64,000 nt of DNA from Alphaproteobacteria bacterium (GCA_018823325.1 JAHJIJ010000006.1:124001-188000), one strand, 5' to 3'. Shown: positions 8,505-17,251, numbered from the stretch's first letter. Numbers and translations are program-made. The notes: a model not told the origin generated them from the letters alone.

Positions 8505-10166
8505 TCAGTAAGCGGCGCTCAGGGACACGAAGATGCGGCCGTCCCGATCGCTCTCGGCGCTCACATCGCGGCGGACGGGCTTGGCGTATTCCATCGAGAG
8601 GCTGAAACGGTTGGCGATGCCCACCCGCAGGCCGGCGCCATAGGAGCGCAGGCCGGAGCGGCGGCGCTCGCCCGGCAGCAAATCGTTCTGCCAGACGCGG
8701 CCGCCCTCATAATAGACATAGGGCTCGACCGTTCCCATGCCGCGCGCCGGGATCGTGTAGAAAAGCTCCACTTTCCCAGCGAGGCCCTTGTCTCCGGTGA
8801 TTTCGGAAGGGTCATAGGCGCGGCCATATTGGGCACCGCCCAGGCCGAATTCCTCGGAGGCAAGCAGACTTTCGCTCGACCACTGACCTGTTGCGCCAAG
8901 CAGCAGGTTGAGGCCGCGATAGATGGGCTGCACCCGCGTGATTTCGCCATTGAGGCGCGTGAACATGGCGGATGCGGTGCCGCGCGATTTGGCGGCATCG
9001 CCCAGCCGGGTCGCATCGAGAAGGTCGAGGCCCTGCGTGATGGATGCGCGCAGCGTGGTCTGGCCGCCCATCCGGTCCGCGTGATTGGCGAGCAATTCGG
9101 CAGTGACGGTGCGGATATGATCGTCGAACACCGGATCAATCAGGCGATTGCGCGAGCTGCTGTCTCGCGATTGCCAGGAGAGGCGCCCGAGGACGTTCGT
9201 CTCGCGGCTGCGCAGGATCGGATATTGCAGGGCAAGGCCCCAGCTGAAGCTCTTGCCCTTCACGGCCAGCACCCGCAGCTCGTCGCCCGGCTTGGTGCGG
9301 GCGTAGCTGGCAAAGCCGCTCATCCGCAGGCCGGAGCCGCCCAGCGGCTGATCATAAGCGCCGGAGACGAACGCCAGTTCGCCGCTTTCGTCAGGCGCGG
9401 CCACGGCGGTCAGCGCAAGGCGCCCGCCCAGTTGCGCAAGATCGTTGAACACGAGGCCGCCGAAAATCTGCACAGGCCCCAGCCAGCGCGATCCACGGTT
9501 GTCCACGGCGACGAAAGCCTCGATCGGTTGACGCTCGACGACCAGCGAAAGATCGGCTGCACCTTCGGTGCTTGAGGGGGTGAGGACCGCGCGCACACTG
9601 GCGCCTTTCAGGTCCTGTGCGAGCAACAGGGCGCGGGCGAGGTCATCACCCGAGGTCGGGCGCTCCGTCCGCACCGGCGCCAGATAGCCCTCCAGCAGTG
9701 GGCGATAGCCACCGGGATCGCCCTCGACGCTGACGTCGCCAATATAGCCTTCGATGATCTGGATGGTCGCCACGCCATTCTCGATGCGCTGCGGCGTCAC
9801 GACCGCGCGGGAGAGGACGAAGCCGCGGCGCCGATATTCGGCAGTCACAGCTTCGGCGAGGCGGAACAGGTCGCCGAGGGAAATGTCACGATTGAGATAG
9901 GGTTGCGCCATGCCATTCAGCACGTCGGCCGGCACTGCCGTTGCGCCCTCGAACTGGATGGCCGTCAGCCGTAGCGGTACGGCACTTTCCGGCGCTGCCT
10001 CCGGTGCGGGGAGTTCCGGCATCTCGACCGGCGCAACCGCTGGTGGGGCAGGCTGCCCGCGCAGCCGCTCGTCGACCCGACCGGGATCGACCTGCTGCTG
10101 GGCATGGGCTGACGTGCCGGCGAGGGCGATTGCAGCAAGAAATAGTCTGCGGTTCTTGATGATCAT
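8505..10166 (-). CDS. TpsB outer-membrane transporter (ShlB/FhaC/HecB family)
   Basis: The 553-aa outer-membrane beta-barrel exports the TpsA protein encoded just downstream. It has a signal peptide ending SAHAQQQ, a proline-rich linker, a POTRA domain (about residues 45-135, RLTAIQFEGATAVPADVL to IQIIEGYIGDVSVEG) and a ShlB-type barrel (about 190-553) that ends in an aromatic residue (SLSAAY), as Omp85-class barrels do. GGAQYGRAYDP is the likely loop-6 VRGY-like motif. ATG 10166 is preferred to the in-frame ATG at 10187 because AAGGGGATCGGA precedes it. The two genes probably form one operon, with a cyclic di-GMP riboswitch in the leader. Confidence 0.92.
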   Translation of the reverse strand: MIIKNRRLFLAAIALAGTSAHAQQQVDPGRVDERLRGQPAPPAVAPVEMPELPAPEAAPESAVPLRLTAIQFEGATAVPADVLNGMAQPYLNRDISLGDLFRLAEAVTAEYRRRGFVLSRAVVTPQRIENGVATIQIIEGYIGDVSVEGDPGGYRPLLEGYLAPVRTERPTSGDDLARALLLAQDLKGASVRAVLTPSSTEGAADLSLVVERQPIEAFVAVDNRGSRWLGPVQIFGGLVFNDLAQLGGRLALTAVAAPDESGELAFVSGAYDQPLGGSGLRMSGFASYARTKPGDELRVLAVKGKSFSWGLALQYPILRSRETNVLGRLSWQSRDSSSRNRLIDPVFDDHIRTVTAELLANHADRMGGQTTLRASITQGLDLLDATRLGDAAKSRGTASAMFTRLNGEITRVQPIYRGLNLLLGATGQWSSESLLASEEFGLGGAQYGRAYDPSEITGDKGLAGKVELFYTIPARGMGTVEPYVYYEGGRVWQNDLLPGERRRSGLRSYGAGLRVGIANRFSLSMEYAKPVRRDVSAESDRDGRIFVSLSAAY

Positions 10167-10612
10167 TCCGATCCCCTTGTTTCCCATCGGAAGTTGATTT
10201 GAGCGAAGCCTGAGCGCGACGATGCAGCCCCCTGCCTCGCGGTGCGCGAGCGCGGTCAGGCGGCTCGAAATTCGTTAACGAGGCTGGTTATCATGGCTTG
10301 GCGGATAGCCGCGATGCGTGGCCTTGATCGGGCGCGCCGATGCGGTCTTGCAGATGCCATTGCGGTACCCTCGCTGTGCAGGGAGGGTGAGACGCATGGG
10401 GGTCGGCGCAACGGTATGCCAGCCCGCCCGATGTGCGGTGAGGAGCACGCAGACGAACACCCGGTGCGAGACACCAGGCATGGCGTTGGAAGCGCGGAAA
10501 CCCTACGTTTCTCTGGAGTTTTTGCGAAGTTCCGGCACAGCTCCGGAGCGGAGCGCTGCAGACTACAGGGACTCCATCGGGAGTCCGGGAGATCAGACGG
10601 CGTCATGTTCGA
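10167..10612 (-). other. Long leader between the riboswitch and tpsB
   Basis: These 446 bases separate the riboswitch-like element from the tpsB start. A hairpin GGACTCC-CGAT-GGAGTCC lies at 10569-10586, just after the aptamer, without a U-run. No intrinsic terminator was recognised. A 116-codon frame starts at 10606, but its composition does not look like a real protein. The expression platform is therefore not identified. Confidence 0.35.
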
Positions 10613-10689
10613 CCTTTCGGCAACCCCGCTATCCTGATGGTTCAGGACCGGAGGCTTTGCGTCCCGCCGTTGCCGACGGTTTGCCCTTT
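10613..10689 (-). ncRNA. Cyclic di-GMP-I riboswitch aptamer (GEMM-I)
   Basis: Read on the minus strand, the sequence has the GEMM-I core in order. GGGCAAACC is followed by a stem closed by a GCAA tetraloop (CGTCG/CGGCG), GGGACGCAAAGCCTCCGG, a second hairpin TCCTGA-ACCA-TCAGGA, and then TAGCGGGGTTGCC. The terminal GGCAA/TTGCC pairs close the aptamer. The core closely matches the Vibrio Vc2 aptamer as remembered, including ACGCAAAGCC and TAGCGGGGTT. It sits upstream of, and on the same strand as, tpsB-tpsA. Control of exoprotein secretion by cyclic di-GMP is therefore likely; the ON or OFF sense is not visible. Confidence 0.88.
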
Positions 10690-10714
10690 CGAGATCAAGG
10701 CGATCTCGAGAAAA

Positions 10715-10743
10715 TTCCTAATAGATATGGTTAACAGAGTCAA
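10715..10743 (-). promoter_or_regulatory. Candidate promoter for the riboswitch and tpsBA transcript
   Basis: On the minus strand TTGACT (10743-10738) is followed after 17 nt by TAGGAA (10720-10715), a fair -35 with a weak -10. The start would fall near 10707. A hairpin CGAGATC/GATCTCG (10690-10708) lies at the very 5' end of the RNA, directly before the aptamer. Confidence 0.4.
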
Positions 10744-10958
10744 TCGAGGCCGGGGAGGAGGTGCCGCGTCGCACAGGGCCTCCCCCGCAAGATCTGCCCT
10801 CAGCGACAAAAAGTTGGTCGCATGGCGCAAAGCCAGCAGGCGATGGACGCGTTACAAATTCCTCCGAGCCTGGGGAGCGCGCTGCCTTTTTGCACCGAGC
10901 CGGATCGTGGCTCCGGCAGATCGCGGCGCGGAACAGTCGCCACTTGCGAGGATTTGAA

Positions 10959-12161
10959 ATGACCCTTCTGAACGACAAGTTCTTTGACAGCTTCGCCTCT
11001 TCGGTGAGGCCGACGGAAGAGGCGGAGACGCTGCCGCCGGAGATCTACACAAGTCAGGAGTTCTTCGATTTCGAGAAGGACGCGCTCTTCTATCGCGAGT
11101 GGCTTTGCGTCGGGCGCGACGAATGGGTTGCCGAGCCAGGCGACTTCTTCACGGCGACGCACGCCAATGAGCCGATCATCATTTCACGTGGGCGTGACGG
11201 ACAGCTCAATGCCATGTCCGCCGTCTGCCAGCACCGCGCGATGCTGGTCGCGGAAGGGAAGGGCAATACCCGCGGCTTCACTTGCCCCTATCATCACTGG
11301 TCCTATGATCTGGATGGCAAGCTGGTCGGCGCACCCGCCATGGGCCGCACCTGCAATTTCGACAAGACGCAGTACAACCTGCCCAAGCTCAAGGTGGAGC
11401 TGTGGCACGGCTTCATCTTCGTGAATTTCGATCCCGAGGCGGCTTCGCTGGCCTCGCGCATGGGGCCGATCGAGCCGATCGTCGCCAATTTCGAGTTCGC
11501 CAGCCTGCGCGGCCCCGAGCCGATGTCTCACGAATATCCCTGGAACTGGAAGGTGCAGTTCGAGAATAATAATGACGGCTATCACGCGAGCCGGCTCCAT
11601 CAGGGCCTGCACGACTTCGTGCCGAGTTCGCTGGCGAGCTTCCCCGAAGTGCCGCGCGAGACGGCGGGCTATTACCGGCTCAATGGTTCGACTCACAAGA
11701 ATGCCAGCTTCAATCCCACGGAAAAGGCGCTGCTCCCGGTCTTCCCCAAGCTGACCGAGGAAGAACAGAACCGGCTGCTGTTCGTGAACCTGCCGCCGAC
11801 GCTGTCGCTCGTCGTGCTCAACGATGTGGTCATCTACCTCATCATGGATGCCCGCTCGCCGACCACCCATGGCCTGACGTTCGGCAGCCTCTATCATCCC
11901 AGCGCCTTCGAGGACCCGGAGTTCGAGGAGAAGCGCCGGATCAATGACGAGCACACGGCTGATATCGTGGCGCAAGACCTGCATGTCGACCTGCTCGTGC
12001 AGCAGGGCCTTTCCTCCCGCTTCGCGCCGCGCGGGCGCTATAGCTGGCAGGAGGATGCGCAGCGCCAGCTCAATGTCTGGCTGGTCGATCGCTATCTGCA
12101 GGAGTGGGATCGCCGTCGCGGCCCGTCGGCACCCGTGACGCGGCTGCACGCCACGTCCTGA
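10959..12161 (+). CDS. Rieske non-haem iron oxygenase, alpha subunit
   Basis: The 400-aa protein resembles ring-hydroxylating or demethylating oxygenase alpha subunits. The Rieske [2Fe-2S] ligands are C90-x-H92 and C109-x-x-H112 (CPYHHWSYDLDG). The mononuclear iron site lies in NNNDGYHASRLHQ (His209, His214). The C-terminal half is the SRPBCC catalytic fold. ATG 10959 follows GAGGATTTGAA. No small subunit, ferredoxin or reductase gene is adjacent, so electrons must come from elsewhere. It heads a plus-strand group of oxygenases. Substrate unknown. Confidence 0.88.
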   Translation: MTLLNDKFFDSFASSVRPTEEAETLPPEIYTSQEFFDFEKDALFYREWLCVGRDEWVAEPGDFFTATHANEPIIISRGRDGQLNAMSAVCQHRAMLVAEGKGNTRGFTCPYHHWSYDLDGKLVGAPAMGRTCNFDKTQYNLPKLKVELWHGFIFVNFDPEAASLASRMGPIEPIVANFEFASLRGPEPMSHEYPWNWKVQFENNNDGYHASRLHQGLHDFVPSSLASFPEVPRETAGYYRLNGSTHKNASFNPTEKALLPVFPKLTEEEQNRLLFVNLPPTLSLVVLNDVVIYLIMDARSPTTHGLTFGSLYHPSAFEDPEFEEKRRINDEHTADIVAQDLHVDLLVQQGLSSRFAPRGRYSWQEDAQRQLNVWLVDRYLQEWDRRRGPSAPVTRLHATS

Positions 12162-12295
12162 GGCCAGCCTCGCTGACATCTACACGACGGCCCGAAGCCC
12201 CAAATCAAAACATTGTTCGCAGGAGACACAGCTTCATCGCCGCCGCGCTGCCTAACTGGCGCGGTGGCCGCGAGGCTTGTGTCCAGCAAGAGGTG

Positions 12296-12784
12296 ATGAT
12301 GACCAATTCGCTTATTTTCTTCGATATTCCTGCCGACGATCCCAATGCCGCTGGCGAATTCTACGCGCAGGTGTTCGGCTGGGAGAACGATCCGCGTCCG
12401 ATGGGCGTCTATCACCGCATGGTGCCGGGCGGTTTCTTCAAGAAGAAGGACGGCACGGACAGCGACATCGGGAATCTCCACATGGGCATCGCGAAGGTCG
12501 ACAACATGCGCCCGCATCCCGATCCCGCCGGCGTGGCGCCGCGCCACATCGCCAGCGATGGCCGCAAGCCGCGCATCTGGGTGCTGATCAGCGATGACGA
12601 TTCAGCGGACCGCATTCTGGGTACGGCGGAGTCGCTTGGTGCCAAACTCCTGTGGCGCGACCATTATTGGGCCGAGTTCAACGGTTATAATCACTGCTTC
12701 GTCGATCCATGGGGCAATGAGATCCTGCTCTGGGGCAAGGCGGGCGAGAATCCGCAAATTCCTGAGAGTTTCACGAAGGAATAA
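12296..12784 (+). CDS. VOC (glyoxalase/bleomycin resistance/dioxygenase) superfamily protein
   Basis: This 162-aa protein has two betaalphabetabetabeta-like halves: FFDIPADDPNAAGEFYAQVFGWE at the N-terminus and GYNHCFVDPWGNEILLW at the C-terminus. The closing DPWGNE-type segment is typical of VOC proteins and usually carries a metal-ligand Glu. Members include lyases, isomerases and small extradiol dioxygenases, so the reaction cannot be named. ATG 12296 (or the next codon) follows AAGAGGTG. It lies 134 nt after the Rieske gene and probably acts in the same pathway. Confidence 0.75.
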   Translation: MMTNSLIFFDIPADDPNAAGEFYAQVFGWENDPRPMGVYHRMVPGGFFKKKDGTDSDIGNLHMGIAKVDNMRPHPDPAGVAPRHIASDGRKPRIWVLISDDDSADRILGTAESLGAKLLWRDHYWAEFNGYNHCFVDPWGNEILLWGKAGENPQIPESFTKE

Positions 12785-12790
12785 AGGGCT

Positions 12791-12856
12791 GCGCGGCCCG
12801 CTCAGCCGGTTGGCGGAACAACATGTTGTGCGCCAATCTGCAAGACCGGGCCGCGC
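12791..12856. repeat. Nested inverted repeats between two oxygenase-region genes
   Basis: Three perfect dyads share one centre. The outer arms are GCGCGGCCCG (12791-12800) and CGGGCCGCGC (12847-12856). The middle arms are TTGGCG (12810-12815) and CGCCAA (12831-12836). The inner 12-bp palindrome ACAACATGTTGT is at 12818-12829. No T-run follows. It could be an RNA stem-loop limiting readthrough, or a regulator-binding dyad. Confidence 0.6.
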
Positions 12857-12984
12857 CCCATCCCATAGCCTCCAGTCATCCGATGCAACGGCCACAGCGG
12901 CAAGCATGAGGCGGAAGTGAGTATGCGCTTTTCAGTTCAAGTCAGCCAATGTGGGGCGAGCGGCGCCGGAAAGGTGGCCGGGCA

Positions 12985-13767
12985 ATGAGCCGTCTCCCGC
13001 TCATCTTTTTCGGCCATGGCAGCCCCATGGTCGCGCTCGAGCAGAGCAGCACCACGGCGGCCTGGAAAACCATTGCCGAAGGCATCGGCAAGCCAAAGGC
13101 GATCCTGTGCATCTCCGCCCACTGGCTGACGCGCGGCACGGCCGTGACCGCGATGGCGCAGCCGCGCACCATCCATGATTTCGGCGCCTTCCCGCAGGCA
13201 TTGTTCGACATGCAATATCCCGCGCCCGGCGATCCAGCTCTCGCGCAGCGCGTCGCCGAGCTGCTCGATCCGGTCCCGGTCCATATGGATGCGCAATGGG
13301 GGCTCGATCACGGCACCTGGACGGTCCTCGTCCACGCTTATCCTGAGGCCGACATCCCGGTGGTCCAGCTCGGCATGGATGTGAACGCCACGCCCGAGCA
13401 ACATTGGAAGATCGGTCAGATGCTGCGCCCGCTACGCGACGAAGGTGTGCTCATCATGGGCACCGGCAACATCGTCCACAATCTCCCGGCGATGGACTGG
13501 AACAACCCGGATGCACCGCCTTACCCGTGGGCGGAGCGCTTCAACAGCACGATGCTGGATGCCGTGGTCGCGGATCGCCCGCAGACGGTCATCGATTTCG
13601 AGGTGCTGGGCGAGGACGCGCGGCTTTCCGTGCCGACGCCCGACCATTTCTGGCCGCTGCTCTATGTGCTCGGTGCCCGCCATCCGGGCGAGCAGGCGCA
13701 GCTCCACCCCAACTTCATCCATCACAAGTCGCTCGGCATGACGAGCATCCTCATCGGGGCTTCCTGA
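12985..13767 (+). CDS. LigB/DODA-family ring-opening dioxygenase (YgiD-like)
   Basis: The 260-aa protein belongs to the class III extradiol dioxygenase family that includes E. coli YgiD and plant DOPA dioxygenases. Likely metal ligands are His11 (FGHGSPM) and His46 (CISAHWLTR), with further conserved segments DHGTWTVLVHAYP and GTGNIVHN. The substrate should be a catechol-type ring. The start at 12985 follows AAAGGTGG. Its place between the Rieske gene and the amidase suggests ring cleavage after hydroxylation, which is inference. Confidence 0.85.
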   Translation: MSRLPLIFFGHGSPMVALEQSSTTAAWKTIAEGIGKPKAILCISAHWLTRGTAVTAMAQPRTIHDFGAFPQALFDMQYPAPGDPALAQRVAELLDPVPVHMDAQWGLDHGTWTVLVHAYPEADIPVVQLGMDVNATPEQHWKIGQMLRPLRDEGVLIMGTGNIVHNLPAMDWNNPDAPPYPWAERFNSTMLDAVVADRPQTVIDFEVLGEDARLSVPTPDHFWPLLYVLGARHPGEQAQLHPNFIHHKSLGMTSILIGAS

Positions 13768-13809
13768 GCCTCACGCGAACCCACCACCGTACCGAAAAGC
13801 AGGGGAACT

Positions 13810-14901
13810 ATGGCGCTGATCTGCAAACATGGAATGCGACGGAGCGAAACGCAGCCCGGAGCGCTGCACTTTTTGCGGGCCACGCCGGAAACCGTGCACT
13901 GGGGCTTCTTCTCGCCCGAACTGAAGCCGGCGCTGACCGTGAAGAGCGGCGATCTCATCCAGGCGCAGGCTGTGACGCATCACGCCGGTGACGACCCCGA
14001 GCTGATGTTCGACGAAGACATCCAGCGCATCTTCACCGAGATCGATCCGTCCACGCGCGCACCGGGTTGCCACATCATGACCGGGCCGATCTATGTCGAG
14101 GGCGCAGAGCCCGGCGACATGCTGGAAGTGCGCTATTTCCAGATGACGCCGCGCTTCAACTACGGTTCCAACCTGCAGGCCAATTGGGGGCATCTCTACA
14201 AGGAATTCGGCGAAACCGAGCGCGTGACGATCTACGAGCTGGACCCCAACGCCAATACCGCGCGCGCGCTTTACGCCTATGACATTGAAGAGACCTATCT
14301 GGTGCCGGGCCGGATCACCAATTGCCCGCATTGCGACCGCCAGCCGGCGCTGCCGGGCGTGACCATTCCGGCAAGGCCCCATCTCGGCACAGCGGGCGTC
14401 GCGCCGGCCGTGAATGCGCCGGTCAGCACCATCCCGCCCGGCCTCCACGGCGGCAATATCGATAACTGGCGGATCGGCGCCAATGCCCGCATGTATTATC
14501 CGGTGCAGGTCAAGGGCGGGCTGTTCTCTATTGGCGATCCCCATGTGAGCCAGGGCGATGGCGAGATCAGCGGCACGGCCATCGAGGCTTCGCTCGACGT
14601 GCTGTTCCAGATCATCCTGCGCAAGGATTTCAAATTCCCCTCGCCACTGCTGGAAACGCCCAATCACTGGATCGTCCACGGCTTTGGCGACGATCTCGAT
14701 GCGGCGATGAAGAATGCCTCGCTGGACATGATCGAGCTGCTCTCGGAGCATCAGGGCCTTTCCCGCACAGATGCCTATTCGCTGATGAGCGTGGGCGCCG
14801 ATTTCGGCGTCACGCAGGTGGTCGATGGCACGCAGGGCATCCATGTGCGGATCGACCGCGGCATGTTCCCGAATCAGGGCAGTGTCCGCGATCCCGGATA
14901 A
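13810..14901 (+). CDS. Acetamidase/formamidase family amidohydrolase
   Basis: The 363-aa enzyme is of the FmdA/AmdA family, which hydrolyses formamide or short amides to ammonia and acid. Conserved segments include TVHWGFFSPELKPALTVKSGD, THHAGDDPE, GPIYVEGAEPGD, GGNIDNWRIG, SIGDPHVSQGDGE and LMSVGADFGVTQVVDG. The ATG at 13810 lies 42 nt after the dioxygenase gene, so they are probably cotranscribed. The next gene, an AraC regulator, starts within its last codons. A paralogous enzyme domain occurs in the fusion gene at 17252-19597. Confidence 0.88.
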   Translation: MALICKHGMRRSETQPGALHFLRATPETVHWGFFSPELKPALTVKSGDLIQAQAVTHHAGDDPELMFDEDIQRIFTEIDPSTRAPGCHIMTGPIYVEGAEPGDMLEVRYFQMTPRFNYGSNLQANWGHLYKEFGETERVTIYELDPNANTARALYAYDIEETYLVPGRITNCPHCDRQPALPGVTIPARPHLGTAGVAPAVNAPVSTIPPGLHGGNIDNWRIGANARMYYPVQVKGGLFSIGDPHVSQGDGEISGTAIEASLDVLFQIILRKDFKFPSPLLETPNHWIVHGFGDDLDAAMKNASLDMIELLSEHQGLSRTDAYSLMSVGADFGVTQVVDGTQGIHVRIDRGMFPNQGSVRDPG

Positions 14902-15910
14902 TCCTCCTGGCCCCGCAGGGGTGGACCAGGCTGTCGCAGTGCCGACAGCCTGGTCCTTTGACGTCGGCACGCTGCCGGCGGCGGAGCGGCCTGCCGCCTG
15001 GGCAGCCGCCATGCAGCGCCTGCAATTGCCATTCGCGGAGACGGCGGAGGCCGGCGGCACGGTTCGCGCGATCACCTCTCCCATGGGGTTCGAATTCGCT
15101 TTGATGACGGGCGGCGCCCTCACGATTGCAGGGCGAACCCCCGGCGCCGCGCCGGGCCTCTGGCTCGGCCTGCTGATCGACGGCAAGGCCACGCTGGAGA
15201 CGGATGAAGCGCATCTGCCGCTCACGCGCGATCTGCTGATTTATGGCGCGACCGGGGTCGATGCGTCGCTCCGCTTCGAGAGCCGGTTTCGGCAATTATT
15301 CGTCCGCATCCCCAGCGTCGCCATCGATGCCCGGATGCTGGCGCCGCTTGCCCGGCGCATCGCGATCATCGAGCCGGAGACGCTGGTTGCCCATGGTCTC
15401 CTCTCCCTGCTGCGCAGCATCGCGGATTCGCTGGCCCGCGAGCGGCTTGGCGAGTTCGGACCGCTGGAGACCGCGCTTATCGAACTGCTCGTGCCGCTCC
15501 TCGCCAGCGCCGGTGGTGTCGAGGCCAAGGGCGGCGCTGCAGCCCATCGCGCCCGACAGTTCGAGCGGATCTGCCGCTCCATCGAGACGCATTTGACGGA
15601 CCCCGACCTTTCGGTGCAGTCGGTCGCGCGCAGCGAAGGCGTGTCCGTCCGTTACATCCAGCAACTGTTCGCCCGCTCGGGGCAGACGGTGACCGGCTAT
15701 GTAAAGGCCCGCCGCCTTGAGCGCGCCCGCGCGGACCTCATCAATCCGCTGCATGCCCAGCTCAGCATTTCAGAGATCGCTTTCCGTTGGGGGTTCAATC
15801 AGTCGGCGCACTTCAGCCGCGCCTATCGCGAACGCTTCGACGAAGCGCCGCGCCAGACGCGCAACAATGCGCGGCAGGCGCTGCCGGACAATCGAGCTTT
15901 CGCGGGCTGA
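14882..15910 (+). CDS. AraC-family transcriptional regulator
   Basis: The protein of about 342 aa has an N-terminal cupin-like sensing region of the AraC-binding-like type and a C-terminal double HTH domain (QSVARSEGVSVRYIQQLFARSG and ISEIAFRWGFNQSAHFSRAYRERF). The start is uncertain. GTG 14882 overlaps the amidase gene by 20 nt; another GTG lies at about 14922. It probably controls the amidase and oxygenase genes. The HTH domain closely resembles that of the AraC-amidase fusion protein encoded nearby on the other strand. Confidence 0.85.
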   Translation: MSAIPDNPPGPAGVDQAVAVPTAWSFDVGTLPAAERPAAWAAAMQRLQLPFAETAEAGGTVRAITSPMGFEFALMTGGALTIAGRTPGAAPGLWLGLLIDGKATLETDEAHLPLTRDLLIYGATGVDASLRFESRFRQLFVRIPSVAIDARMLAPLARRIAIIEPETLVAHGLLSLLRSIADSLARERLGEFGPLETALIELLVPLLASAGGVEAKGGAAAHRARQFERICRSIETHLTDPDLSVQSVARSEGVSVRYIQQLFARSGQTVTGYVKARRLERARADLINPLHAQLSISEIAFRWGFNQSAHFSRAYRERFDEAPRQTRNNARQALPDNRAFAG

Positions 15911-16017
15911 CAAGACTGGAAGGGATGACCTGACGCATGATCGCCCTCTCATGAGATCAGATACAGCAGCACTCATGCCTGACCCGCTCGCCCACTCCCT
16001 GTCCGAGGTTTTTCGTC

Positions 16018-16830
16018 ATGTCCTATGATGTTCTTGATGTCCGTCCCGTCACCAAGCGGATTGGTGCGGAGGTTTTCGGCGTGGATCTGAACGCGCCGCT
16101 CGGCAACAAGGTCGTCAGCGAGTTGCACGATGCGCTGATGGAGCATCAGGTGCTGTTCTTCCGCGATCAGCATCTGGAGCATGACAATCACAAGAGGCTG
16201 GGGCGCTATTTTGGCGAACTGGCCATGCACAGCGGCGTCTCCGGCCTTGCCGATCATCCCGAGATCGTGGCGATCCATGCCGACGCGAACAGCAAGTTCA
16301 TTGCCGGCGAAGACTGGCACTCGGATCTGAGCGAGGACGCCGAGCCGCCCATGGGGAGCATCCTCTACATGCACACCGTGCCGCCGACCGGCGGAGATAC
16401 GCTGTGGTCGAGCATGTATGCTGCCTATGATGCGCTGTCGCCCGCCATGCAGGACTTTCTGGAGCCGCTGACGGCGGTGCACGATTCCAATCACATCTAT
16501 CGCGAGCTCTTCCCGGATGTGGACAAGGTCTATCCGCGCAACACGCATCCGGTGGTCCGCACGCACCCGGTGACGAAGCGCAAATGCCTGTTCATCAGCA
16601 AGTCGAAGACGATCAAGATCAACGGCCTCTCGGAGGAGGAGGGCGACGCGGTGCTGCGCTTCCTCACCGAGCATGTGAAGAACCCGAATTTCCAGGTCCG
16701 CTTCCGCTGGCAGCCGCATTCGGTCGCCTTCTGGGACAATCGCTGCACCCAGCATTTCGCGACCTGGGATTACTTCCCGGAAACCCGCTCGGGCTATCGT
16801 GTGACCATCGCTGGGGATCGGCCGTATTGA
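16018..16830 (+). CDS. TauD/TfdA-family Fe(II)/2-oxoglutarate dioxygenase
   Basis: The 270-aa protein has the facial triad His101-x-Asp103 (DWHSDLSED) and His246 (TQHFATWDYFPETRSGYRVTI), with the 2-oxoglutarate-binding arginine in the last segment (Arg257 or Arg261). Family members hydroxylate taurine, phenoxyacetates or similar acids, so the substrate here is open. It is separated from the AraC gene by 107 nt and may have its own promoter. A palindromic repeat follows immediately downstream. Confidence 0.92.
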   Translation: MSYDVLDVRPVTKRIGAEVFGVDLNAPLGNKVVSELHDALMEHQVLFFRDQHLEHDNHKRLGRYFGELAMHSGVSGLADHPEIVAIHADANSKFIAGEDWHSDLSEDAEPPMGSILYMHTVPPTGGDTLWSSMYAAYDALSPAMQDFLEPLTAVHDSNHIYRELFPDVDKVYPRNTHPVVRTHPVTKRKCLFISKSKTIKINGLSEEEGDAVLRFLTEHVKNPNFQVRFRWQPHSVAFWDNRCTQHFATWDYFPETRSGYRVTIAGDRPY

Positions 16831-16849
16831 GGGCGGAAAGCCACACACA

Positions 16850-16940
16850 CCCGTTCGGGCTGAGCTTGTCGAAGCCCTGTCCTTCTTTTTTCGATGATAG
16901 CGAAGAAGTGCAGCCCTTCGACAAGCTCAGGGCAAACGGG
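16850..16940. repeat. REP-like palindromic repeat, copy 1
   Basis: Long inverted arms face each other: CCCGTTCGGGCTGAGCTTG..., starting at 16850, and ...CAAGCTCAGGGCAAACGGG, ending at 16940, around a variable centre. The arm contains TTCGACAAGCTCAGGGC. The second copy at 54126-54219 has nearly the same arms and a different centre. The position right after a stop codon fits an extragenic repeat. Confidence 0.8.
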
Positions 16941-17251
16941 GAAATTGGGCCTTTGTGCCGCCAACCCGGCAGCCACAGAACCTCTCCGCGCCGTCGCAGT
17001 CAGTCTCGCATCAAGGCTGTCCTACAGCCCCGCAGATGTGCAAGACAGAGCCGGTCCGGCTCATTCTCATCATTGGCGTTTCCTGTCCCGACGTTGAAAA
17101 TCGGGAAGAGAAAGAAATTTAGTTACCCCGTAACCTTCGTAACCTTCCAGACGCGCGCCACGTCGGTTCAAGGCCCGGAAACACAAGCTTTTTCGACAGT
17201 TTGAGCACAATTCGGCACCGGCGTCGGTCCCGCACCACCCGCCAGGGCAAA
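16941..17251. other. Intergenic region with short direct repeats
   Basis: No gene is supported. The 9-bp unit CGTAACCTT occurs twice in tandem at 17129-17146, next to the related GTTACCCC. The region separates two convergent genes, so an operator role is less likely than a 3'-end or repeat-element remnant. Confidence 0.35.

Noticed and set aside
7884..9575. 563-codon plus-strand frame
   Set aside because: It runs antisense across both the TpsA and TpsB genes, has no domain-like sequence, and would conflict with two clear genes.
10256..10606. 116-codon minus-strand frame starting just after the riboswitch
   Set aside because: No ribosome site and an unnatural Arg/Pro/Ser-rich product. It is kept only as a remote leader-gene option.
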